Assembly: GCA_017161665.1 (NCBI GenBank)
Contig: JADFCT010000018.1
Span: 1-21,731 of the forward strand
DNA from: Candidatus Sumerlaeota bacterium
Lineage (GTDB): Bacteria; Sumerlaeota; Sumerlaeia; JADFCT01
DNA length: 21,731 nt
Direction of reading: 5' to 3'
Under the pieces are notes generated by a model. That model ran no database searches and had not been told where the DNA came from. It saw only the letters and a list, made by a program, of their open reading frames with translations. Position numbers and translations under genes: made by a program. This document shows positions 1-6,700 of the stretch, piece after piece (position 1 is the first letter of the stretch; the number at the start of each line of letters is the position of its first letter).

Positions 1-1
1 C

Positions 2-193
2 AGCAAATTTGTGTGTCCGTCTCTCCATAAAATCACCGAGTGGGAGAATATCACGCGCATTGTCACGGAGCGGTCGCCCGACGCAGAATGTCTTCACTTT
101 CTGAATGAAGGCGCCATTGACCTTGTCATACCCGACAGGGACGAAAAAGGAAAAGCCGACGGCTCCTCTCCAACGGATGGGAGGGTAGGATGA
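2..193 (+). CDS. C-terminal end of an unrecognised protein (5' partial)
   Basis: One frame is open from the window edge to a TGA at 191-193, so this is probably the end of a gene that begins outside the window. The visible 63 residues are hydrophilic and have no membrane segment. They contain the stretch FLNEGAIDLVIPDR followed by a charged, glycine- and serine-rich tail, which looks like a disordered C-terminus. A GTG at 11-13 could be a start, but I see no ribosome binding site before it and would not choose it. The stop overlaps the ATG of the next gene as ATGA, so the two are probably translationally coupled. I do not recognise the family and assign no function. Confidence 0.5.
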   Translation, partial: SKFVCPSLHKITEWENITRIVTERSPDAECLHFLNEGAIDLVIPDRDEKGKADGSSPTDGRVG

Positions 194-441
194 TCTGGCT
201 GACGCCCCTGTTTCTTTTCATGAGCGCCTTCAATGTGCGGCGGGTTTTTGTTCGGCAGCGCCCCCGTTACTGGATGCAGGCCATGTTCTGGTTGGCCATG
301 GCCGTGGTTGTCTGGACACACGGATCGGCCGTTGCCATGGGGTTCTTTATCGTCGCCATGGTTGGACTGATTGGGGCCACAGCATGGCGCCTGGCCTGGT
401 TGAACCGCCGGGCCAATCGCAAGAAGCGACAAGCGGAATAA
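190..441 (+). CDS. Small hydrophobic membrane protein, 83 aa, unknown function
   Basis: The ATG at 190 overlaps the preceding stop codon (ATGA), and a purine-rich GGGAGG lies just upstream, which supports this start. The product has a short hydrophobic stretch at residues 1-13, then two membrane segments at about 28-43 and 46-66. It ends in a strongly basic tail (RRANRKKR). By the positive-inside rule the C-terminus should be cytoplasmic. There is no catalytic motif and I do not recognise a family. Coupling to the upstream gene suggests the two products act together. A spurious ORF is possible at this size, but the start signal and hydrophobicity favour a real gene. Confidence 0.58.
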   Translation: MIWLTPLFLFMSAFNVRRVFVRQRPRYWMQAMFWLAMAVVVWTHGSAVAMGFFIVAMVGLIGATAWRLAWLNRRANRKKRQAE

Positions 442-496
442 AAAAAACACCCCAACCAATAAAACGTCAAAACTTTTCCGGACAGGAAGAAACATC

Positions 497-2968
497 ATGC
501 CAAAGTGTCAAATTGTCGATCCGAAGCATCTTCGCCAAAAGAGCGAAATCACCTTCGCCCCCATCCCGGTCAATCAATACGACCGCTCCGTGGCGGACGA
601 AACGGAGCGTTACGGGGCCGAAGCCCTCATCCGCATTCATCGCGATATGGCGATCATTCGCGCCTTCGAAAACATGCTGAATGAAATCAAATTGCGTGGT
701 TCCTATCAAGGCATTGAATACAATCATCGCGGTCCGGCTCACCTGTCCATCGGCCAGGAAGCCGCCGCCGTGGGGCAGTCCTTCCTTCTGACGACCGACG
801 ATCATCTTTATGGCAGCCATCGCAGCCATGGCGAAATTCTGGCCAAGAGCCTGTCGGCCATCGAGAAAATGGACGACGGCGCGCTCATGACCATGATGGA
901 GAACTATTTTGGCGGTCAGTGCCTGCGCATTGTCGAAAAAGGCGCCAACGGCTCGGTCAAAGATCTGGCCATCGACTATATTGTTTATGGCGCTCTGGCC
1001 GAAATTTTCGGTCGCGAAGCGGGCATCAACAAGGGCATGGGCGGCTCCATGCACGCCTTTTTCCCGCCCTTTGGCGTGTATCCCAACAACGCCATCGTCG
1101 GCGGCTCGGGCGACATCTCCGTGGGCGCCGCGCTCTATAAAAAAGTCAACCAAAAGCCCGGCATTGTCATCGGCAATATCGGCGACGCTTCCAGCGCCTG
1201 CGGTCCCGTCTGGGAGGGGTTGTGCTTCGCCACCATGGATCAGTACAAGAAACTCTGGGACGAAGGCCATCGCGGCGGCCTGCCCCTGATTCTGAATTTC
1301 ATGAATAACTTCTATGGCATGGGCGGCCAGACGGACGGCGAAACCATGGGCTTCAATATCCTGGCCCGACTGGGCGCCGGGCTCAATCCCGAGCAAATGC
1401 ACGCGGAGCGGGTCGATGGCTATAACCCTCTGGCCGTCGTGGACGCCATCGCCCGGAAGAAGGAAATCATCGCCCGTGGCGATGGACCCGTTCTGCTCGA
1501 CGTGATGACCTATCGCTTCAGCGGCCATTCACCGTCCGACGCCAGCAGCTACCGTACCAAGGACGAAGTCGCCGCCTGGCAGGAAGTCGATCCCCTGACA
1601 AACTATGCGCAGAATCTCGTCCAGGCCGGCATCTGCTCTCAGGCGGACATTGACCGGATCAATGCGGAAGCCGAAGACACAATCTTCAAAGCCTGCCAGA
1701 AGGCCGTTGACCTCGACATCTCCCCGCGCGCCGACCTGATGATGGAAAACGGCCTGCTGGAACAGACCATGTTCTCAAACGCGATCATCGAATCCATGGA
1801 ACCGGATCGCGAGCCGGAGGTTCTGATGACGAAGGAAGAGAATCCGCGCGTCCAGGCCCTGGCGAAGAGAAGTCGGTCAGGATTGGACGAAAACGGGAAC
1901 GCCCTGCCCAAAAGCCGCTGCATTGGTATTCGCGACGGCATCTTCGAGTCGATCCTGGATGGCTTTTATCGGGATCCCACACTGGTGGCCTATGGTGAGG
2001 AAAACCGGGATTGGGGTGGCGCCTTCGCCGTGTATCGCGGCCTGACCGAAGCGCTCCCCTATCATCGCCTCTTCAACAGTCCGATTGCCGAAGGCGCCAT
2101 CGTCGGCACAGCCGTCGGCTATGGCCTGGAAGGCGGACGCGTGATCGCCGAACTGATGTACTGTGATTTCCTGGGCCGAGCGGGCGACGAGATTTTTAAC
2201 CAGCTATCCAAGTGGCAATCCATGTCCGGCGGGCTGCTCAAACTGCCCGTGACAATTCGCGTGTCCGTCGGCAGCAAATACGGCGCCCAACACAGTCAGG
2301 ACTGGACCAGCATCGTGGCCCACATCCCCGGCCTGAAGGTCGCCTTCCCCGCCACGCCCTACGACGCCAAAGGCCTGATGAATTCAGCCCTGATCGGCAC
2401 AGACCCGGTGATTTTCTTCGAAAGCCAGCGCATCTATGACCAGACGGAAATCTTCGAAGCCGGCGGCGTCCCCGAGGGCTTTTACACGGTCCCCTTCGGC
2501 GAGCCTGCCATCCGCAAAGAGGGAACGGACCTCACCATCCTGACCATCGGCGCCACCCTATATCGGGCCCTGGAGGCGGCGGCGACGCTGGAATCCCAAT
2601 ACGGACTGTCCTGCGAGATCATCGACGCCCGATCCATCGTTCCCTTCAATTATGAAAAAGTCATCGCGTCGATCCGGAAAACCCGAAAGATCCTCATCGC
2701 CTCGGACGCCTGTGAACGGGCCTCGTTCATTCACACCATGGCCTCGAAGATCACCCAATTCGCCTTCGACGAACTCGATGCCCCACCCGTGACAGTGGGC
2801 GCGCGCAACTGGATCACGCCGGCCGACGAAGTCGAAGACGCCTTCTTCCCCTACCCGTCCGATCTCATCGACGCCGTCCACGAACAGATCATTCCGCTGA
2901 AGGGCTATACGCCCAAACGACGCTGCGATCAGGCGGACCTCATGCGGCGGAGCGCTGAAGGCATCTGA
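497..2968 (+). CDS. Fused 2-oxoacid dehydrogenase E1, alpha and beta subunits in one chain
   Basis: This is a thiamine-diphosphate enzyme of the 2-oxoacid (pyruvate, branched-chain or acetoin type) dehydrogenase E1 family, which decarboxylates the substrate and passes the acyl group to a lipoylated E2. Residues about 40-410 form the alpha half: HLSIGQEAAAVG at 82-93, KGMGGSMHAF at 179-188, and a TPP/Mg site from G229-D230 to NNFYGMGG at 270-277. Residues about 475-805 form the beta half, with NSPIAEG at 527-533 carrying the expected catalytic Glu532, QHSQDWTS at 598-605 and a transketolase C-terminal domain from about 675. A charged linker of roughly 65 residues joins them. The 823-residue length fits two full subunits. 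GGAAG precedes the ATG. The TPP motif reads GDA rather than GDG and is spaced about 40 residues. No E2, E3 or lipoylation gene is in the window, so the substrate cannot be stated. Confidence 0.9.
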   Translation: MPKCQIVDPKHLRQKSEITFAPIPVNQYDRSVADETERYGAEALIRIHRDMAIIRAFENMLNEIKLRGSYQGIEYNHRGPAHLSIGQEAAAVGQSFLLTTDDHLYGSHRSHGEILAKSLSAIEKMDDGALMTMMENYFGGQCLRIVEKGANGSVKDLAIDYIVYGALAEIFGREAGINKGMGGSMHAFFPPFGVYPNNAIVGGSGDISVGAALYKKVNQKPGIVIGNIGDASSACGPVWEGLCFATMDQYKKLWDEGHRGGLPLILNFMNNFYGMGGQTDGETMGFNILARLGAGLNPEQMHAERVDGYNPLAVVDAIARKKEIIARGDGPVLLDVMTYRFSGHSPSDASSYRTKDEVAAWQEVDPLTNYAQNLVQAGICSQADIDRINAEAEDTIFKACQKAVDLDISPRADLMMENGLLEQTMFSNAIIESMEPDREPEVLMTKEENPRVQALAKRSRSGLDENGNALPKSRCIGIRDGIFESILDGFYRDPTLVAYGEENRDWGGAFAVYRGLTEALPYHRLFNSPIAEGAIVGTAVGYGLEGGRVIAELMYCDFLGRAGDEIFNQLSKWQSMSGGLLKLPVTIRVSVGSKYGAQHSQDWTSIVAHIPGLKVAFPATPYDAKGLMNSALIGTDPVIFFESQRIYDQTEIFEAGGVPEGFYTVPFGEPAIRKEGTDLTILTIGATLYRALEAAATLESQYGLSCEIIDARSIVPFNYEKVIASIRKTRKILIASDACERASFIHTMASKITQFAFDELDAPPVTVGARNWITPADEVEDAFFPYPSDLIDAVHEQIIPLKGYTPKRRCDQADLMRRSAEGI

Positions 2969-3010
2969 TCCGAAGCGTCATCCGACTGGAATCCCTTGCG
3001 GAAAGACAAA

Positions 3011-3046
3011 CGGCCCACTGACCATTCCCCAATGGTCAGTGGGCCG
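3011..3046. terminator. Bidirectional hairpin terminator between E1 and ribH
   Basis: A perfect 16-bp inverted repeat (arms 3011-3026 and 3031-3046, CGGCCCACTGACCATT and its complement) surrounds a CCCC loop. It lies between the convergent E1 fusion and ribH. Read on the minus strand it is followed by TTTGTCTTT, a fair U-rich tail for ending ribH transcripts. On the plus strand only TTGT follows, so termination of E1 transcripts there may be weaker. Confidence 0.88.
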
Positions 3047-3078
3047 TTGTCACAGCAAGACAGTCGCCTTGAGGCGTC

Positions 3079-3546
3079 TCAAATCTGTTTGAAGAGGTTG
3101 GCCATTTCAATCGCTGCGCAGGCGCAGTCAAAGCCCTTGTTGCCCATCTTGGTCCCGGCTCGTTCCACGGCCTGCTCGATGGTGTCGGTGGTCAGCACGC
3201 CGAAAATAATGGGCAACCCCGTCTCCAGCGAAATCTGGGCAATGCCTTTGGCCATTTCATTGGCCACAAAATGATAGTGATCCGTCGCGCCACGAATGAC
3301 AGCGCCCAGGCAGATAATGGCGTCAACGGACGCGTTGTTCCGGGCCAGTCGCGCCACCGTCACCGGCATTTCATAACTGCCCGGTACCCAATAAACCGTT
3401 ACATCCTTTTCATGGACGCCATGGCGGAGCAATCCATCCATAGAGCCTTCGAGCAGTTTGCCCGTAATCAACTCATTGAATCGGCCGGCCACAATGGCGA
3501 ATTTCAGGCCTTTACCGTCGAAATTGCCTTCGATTTTTTTTACCAT
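3079..3546 (-). CDS. ribH: 6,7-dimethyl-8-ribityllumazine synthase
   Basis: RibH condenses 5-amino-6-ribitylaminouracil with 3,4-dihydroxy-2-butanone 4-phosphate, the penultimate step of riboflavin synthesis. The protein is 155 residues, the usual length. It shows the family signatures VPGSYEMP at 54-61, GAVIRGATDHYHFVANE at 81-97 (His90 aligns with the catalytic histidine), FGVLTTDTIEQA at 115-126 and GTKMGNKG at 131-138. The ATG at 3546 has AAGGAG about 11 nt upstream. The gene starts 21 bp after the ribBA stop, so it is almost certainly cotranscribed, and it ends before the strong hairpin at 3011-3046. Codons 2-4 contain an A8 run (T8 on the plus strand, 3534-3541). Such enzymes usually form pentamers or 60-mers. 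Confidence 0.97.
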   Translation of the reverse strand: MVKKIEGNFDGKGLKFAIVAGRFNELITGKLLEGSMDGLLRHGVHEKDVTVYWVPGSYEMPVTVARLARNNASVDAIICLGAVIRGATDHYHFVANEMAKGIAQISLETGLPIIFGVLTTDTIEQAVERAGTKMGNKGFDCACAAIEMANLFKQI

Positions 3547-3567
3547 GACGCCTGCGTCTCCTTCAGA

Positions 3568-4848
3568 TTACTGGTCATCCTTGCACGGACACTCGGTCCG
3601 GCAATCGCATTCGAGGTTACCCAGAAGATGTCCCATTTTGTCGCGTTTCGTCCGCAGATAGTTGATGTTTTCCTCACAGATACCCACTTCGACGGGCACA
3701 CGCTCGACGACATGGAGGCCATAGCCTTCCAGGCCGAACATTTTCCGGGGGTTGTTGGTCATGATGCGGATTTTCGTCAATCCCAGATCCGCCAGGATCT
3801 GCGCCCCCACGCCGTAGTCCCGTTCGTCGGCGCCATATCCGAGTTCCAGATTCGCCTCGACCGTGTCGCGTCCCGCGTCTTGCAGCACATAAGCCATCAG
3901 TTTCGCCTTCAACCCGATCCCCCGTCCCTCATGATGCATGTACAACAAAACGCCAACCCCTTCCTCCCCGATCCGGCCCATGGCCGATTCCAATTGATGC
4001 CCACATTCACACCGCATGGACTTCAAGGTATCGCCGGTGAAGCACTGGGAATGGACGCGAACGAGGGGCGCCTCCACGGACGAAAGATCGCCCATCACCA
4101 GAGCGATGTGACTTTCATCCCCCATCTCAAACTCATACAGATGCAAATCCCAGACGCCATACGGGTTCGGCAGGCGACTGGTGACGACCCTCTTGACCAG
4201 CCGTTCCGTGCGCATCCGGTATTCGATCAGAGATCGGATCGTGACGATCCCCATGTTATACTTTTCCGCGATTTCAAGCAACTCCGGCAATCGCGACATG
4301 GTACCGTCTTCATTGAGGATTTCACACAGAATCCCCGCCGGCTCCTTGCCGGCCAACATACACAGGTCCACCACCCCTTCGGTATGGCCCGGCCGGCGCA
4401 AGACGCCCCCCTCATAAGCCATGAGAGGAAAAATATGGCCAGGACGCCCCAGATCCGAAGGTTGGGTGGCGGGATTGACAAACGCCCGGATCGTCTCGCA
4501 CCGATCCGCCGCGGAAATGCCCGTCGTCGTATTGTGAATAGCGTCAATCGAGACCGTAAAGTTCGTGCCATGCACGGCCGTATTATGCTCGACCATCAGT
4601 TCCAATTCAAGTTCGTCCAGTCGTTGACGAACCGATGGCAGACAGATCAGCCCCCGACCATGTCTGGCCATGAAGTTGACGGCCTCCGGTGTGACCGCGG
4701 AAGCGGGAAGGATAAAGTCCCCCTCGTTTTCCCGATCCGCGTCATCAACCATGATCAGCATTTCCCCTCGACGGAAGGCCTCAATGGCCTGTTCGACGGA
4801 GATCAGCCTCGGATGGCGCGCTCCCGATGGATTCGCTGTATGTGTCAC
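3568..4848 (-). CDS. ribBA: Bifunctional DHBP synthase / GTP cyclohydrolase II (RibBA)
   Basis: The N-terminal half (about 1-205) is 3,4-dihydroxy-2-butanone 4-phosphate synthase: acidic loop DRENEGD at 38-44, RHGRGLICL at 62-70 and RRPGHTEGVVDL at 151-162. The C-terminal half is GTP cyclohydrolase II, which opens the GTP imidazole ring: zinc ligands Cys269, Cys280 and Cys282 in SQCFTGDTLKSMRCECGHQL, then HHEGRGIGL at 305-313 and YLRTKRDKMGHLL at 397-409. The start is a GTG at 4848 with AAGGA seven bases upstream. The gene lies 56 bp after ribE and 21 bp before ribH. The last 16 residues add an unusual acidic tail with four cysteines (CDCRTECPC). Both active sites look intact. Confidence 0.97.
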   Translation of the reverse strand: MTHTANPSGARHPRLISVEQAIEAFRRGEMLIMVDDADRENEGDFILPASAVTPEAVNFMARHGRGLICLPSVRQRLDELELELMVEHNTAVHGTNFTVSIDAIHNTTTGISAADRCETIRAFVNPATQPSDLGRPGHIFPLMAYEGGVLRRPGHTEGVVDLCMLAGKEPAGILCEILNEDGTMSRLPELLEIAEKYNMGIVTIRSLIEYRMRTERLVKRVVTSRLPNPYGVWDLHLYEFEMGDESHIALVMGDLSSVEAPLVRVHSQCFTGDTLKSMRCECGHQLESAMGRIGEEGVGVLLYMHHEGRGIGLKAKLMAYVLQDAGRDTVEANLELGYGADERDYGVGAQILADLGLTKIRIMTNNPRKMFGLEGYGLHVVERVPVEVGICEENINYLRTKRDKMGHLLGNLECDCRTECPCKDDQ

Positions 4849-4904
4849 TGCCGTGTCCTTCTTTTTGTCGTGGTGTGTACGAGATTCAATTGTTCCGGGC
4901 CCGC

Positions 4905-5564
4905 CTAGAAACCGGCTTCAAAGAGTTTGCCCAGTGTCAGCCCGCCCTCCGCCACCGCCGGCGCGCTCGTTCCCATGGCCCGCATTTGGCGGATTACATA
5001 TTTCCCGATCAGATCCGTTTCAATATTAACGTGGGCGCCCACTTTCTTTTGATTCAGATTCGTCCGCGTCCACGTCTCGGGGATTACGGCAATCTCAATG
5101 CGATCGTCGGAAAGAGAAGCGATCGTCAGGCTCACCCCGTCAATGGCGATGGAGCCTTTGGGAATCACCTGATCCAACAATGTTTCGGGAAGTCGATAGG
5201 CGCAAAGGGCCGACCCATCCGGATGAAGCCGTATTGAAGCCACCGTTGCCCGGTCGTCCACATGACCGGCCACAATGTGTCCGCCAAGCCGGTCTCCCAC
5301 AGCCAACGCGCGTTCCAGATTGACTTTTTGACCGGCGACCGCCTGTTGGAGGGTCGTCTTGGCCAGCGTTTCCGACGAGGCGAAGGCCGTAAACGTATCC
5401 CCGTCGTGTCGTTCGACCGTCAGACAACATCCGTCCACGGCCACACTCTCGCCTTCAATCAAATCCCCCGCCAAGACCGGCGCGGAAATCATCAGCCGCG
5501 CCGAATCCGCGCCGCGATCCACCCGGCGGATCCTTCCCAGTTCCTGTATCAGGCCGGTAAACAT
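4905..5564 (-). CDS. ribE: Riboflavin synthase, alpha subunit
   Basis: RibE dismutates two lumazines into riboflavin and the pyrimidine that RibH reuses. The protein is 219 residues with the expected pair of lumazine-binding repeats. Repeat one begins MFTGLIQELG and contains VDGCCLTV at 43-50; repeat two has GGHIVAGHVD at 94-103, KGSIAIDGVSLTI at 136-148 and an ETWTRTNL motif near 163-170. The final 25 or so residues are a low-complexity extension. It is the first of three consecutive riboflavin genes. The ATG at 5564 lacks a clear Shine-Dalgarno site, but the family's MFTG start leaves no real alternative. The name ribC is used for the same gene in E. coli. Confidence 0.96.
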   Translation of the reverse strand: MFTGLIQELGRIRRVDRGADSARLMISAPVLAGDLIEGESVAVDGCCLTVERHDGDTFTAFASSETLAKTTLQQAVAGQKVNLERALAVGDRLGGHIVAGHVDDRATVASIRLHPDGSALCAYRLPETLLDQVIPKGSIAIDGVSLTIASLSDDRIEIAVIPETWTRTNLNQKKVGAHVNIETDLIGKYVIRQMRAMGTSAPAVAEGGLTLGKLFEAGF

Positions 5565-5604
5565 GACGCGTCGCCGCTTTCAAAATCTCGTCCAAAAATG
5601 GAAA

Positions 5605-5679
5605 CCACGGATTCACCGTCAACCACACAGACGATCATTCCAGAGCCCTTCGTCCGTGTCAAGCCGCGTGAATCCGTGG
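5605..5679 (-). repeat. Long imperfect inverted repeat with U-rich tail upstream of ribE
   Basis: Two 30-nt arms (5605-5634 and 5650-5679) face each other across a 15-nt loop. The outer 12 bp (CCACGGATTCAC) are perfect, the next eight positions do not pair, and the inner ten pair at nine positions. Read toward ribE, the hairpin is followed by TTTCCATTTTT (5594-5604). It could be an attenuator or terminator between the helical-repeat gene and ribE, or a copy of a dispersed repeat built from CACGGA-like units. It does not match the FMN riboswitch consensus. Confidence 0.6.
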
Positions 5680-5705
5680 CAATGTGTGTGCCCGCCCCGG
5701 TCCGT

Positions 5706-6527
5706 TCAGTTCAAGGCCTTGAGACGTTTGATTTCCTCTTTGGCCAGATCGATGATCTCGTTTCCGTCCAGGTTCAGAATTTCAAAGTACTCGTTTTCCT
5801 CGGGGAGTCCCTCACTGGCCGTCTGGGTGGCGTTCGCCTGTTCCGCCAGGGGGGTCCGTTCCTTGATCAGCGTCTCCAGCAATTCGACGGCCTGGGAGCG
5901 CGTGGCCGGATCCCGTCCCAGGAGTTCAGCACGGCCCTGCATGGCGGCAAAACGCAGATAGCTGTCTGAGCCGGCCAATTTCTCAGCCTTTTCGAAATGA
6001 CTCATCGCATCTTCCAAAAGGGCGGGATCCTTGCTGGCAAAGGACTCGTTCATGTAAAGATACGCCGTGGCATAGGCGACCCAAGCCTGCTCCTCAGCGT
6101 CTGTATAAACGCTCGCATACGCGTCGAGTTCCTGTCGGGCCTCGCCAAAGAGATTGCGCACAAAAAGGTGATTGATCAAAAGCGTATGGGCCCGGCGCCC
6201 CAGCGGCTTGCCTCGATACTGGGCGACGATATTGCGCAACCGCTGATCACTTTCCTGGAAAAACTGTTCCTGCTCCGGCCCTTCCCGCAACACACCCTGG
6301 GTAAAATTGATGCGGGCAAAAGTGATGGCGTCGTTGGCCTGACTCAATCGCGACTGGCTGATGCTTCCACCAATGGTATAAACCAGCCACGCGACGGCAA
6401 ACAGACCGATCCCCCCCCAGAGAAGGGTTTTATTCCGGACATACCAAGACTGCATGTCCCTCAAATAGTTGATGACGATATCTTCTTCAAGATCCCGGCG
6501 AATCTCTTCGCGAGTTATCTTGCCCAT
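5706..6527 (-). CDS. Single-pass membrane protein with TPR/YfgM-like helical domain
   Basis: Residues 1-33 are charged and probably cytoplasmic. One membrane segment follows at about 35-52 (LLWGGIGLFAVAWLVYTI). The remaining 220 residues are alpha-helical and alanine-rich, with spacing typical of degenerate tetratricopeptide repeats. The arrangement resembles YfgM-type proteins, which attend the Sec translocon, but similarity is by architecture only. AGGA lies 11-14 nt upstream of the ATG, and a candidate promoter sits at 6605-6631. A G8 run encodes the two glycines just before the membrane segment (6411-6418). The gene precedes ribE by 141 bp, and I see no functional link to riboflavin synthesis. 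The function is not established. Confidence 0.75.
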   Translation of the reverse strand: MGKITREEIRRDLEEDIVINYLRDMQSWYVRNKTLLWGGIGLFAVAWLVYTIGGSISQSRLSQANDAITFARINFTQGVLREGPEQEQFFQESDQRLRNIVAQYRGKPLGRRAHTLLINHLFVRNLFGEARQELDAYASVYTDAEEQAWVAYATAYLYMNESFASKDPALLEDAMSHFEKAEKLAGSDSYLRFAAMQGRAELLGRDPATRSQAVELLETLIKERTPLAEQANATQTASEGLPEENEYFEILNLDGNEIIDLAKEEIKRLKALN

Positions 6528-6604
6528 GAAGCATCCCTTTCCTGAAAACGCCTATGCGTCGTTTATGGACTGCTATTGCAACTGTTGTGCAAAAGAGAAA
6601 GATT

Positions 6605-6631
6605 TTTATATGCTCAAACCGCTAAGATCAA
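6605..6631 (-). promoter_or_regulatory. Candidate promoter for the helical-repeat/rib unit
   Basis: On the minus strand TTGATC (6626-6631) is followed after 15 bp by TATAAA (6605-6610), a five-of-six match to a -10 box. The leader to the ATG at 6527 would be about 70 nt. The spacer is shorter than ideal. The 173-bp gap after the glycosyltransferase gene also holds a weak GC hairpin (6664-6679) followed by TTTT, compatible with a transcript boundary here. Confidence 0.35.
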
Positions 6632-6700
6632 GCCTTTTCGATGCCGGAAGCGCAGAAAATGGGCGCCTCCCCCTCGGCGTCGTCACCCCCGGCGAAAGGA

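Noticed and set aside
467..1528. 353-codon minus-strand open frame opposite the E1 fusion
   Set aside because: It is fully antisense to a clear enzyme gene, has low-complexity composition typical of a mirrored GC-rich frame, and shows no family motif.
3271..4908. 545-codon plus-strand open frame opposite ribH and ribBA
   Set aside because: It mirrors strongly conserved riboflavin genes, has no recognisable domain, and crosses the boundary of both genes.
5565..5705. FMN riboswitch before ribE
   Set aside because: The conserved RFN core, including GGGGCAGGGTGAAATTCCC-like sequence, is not present on either strand; the hairpin found is a different structure.
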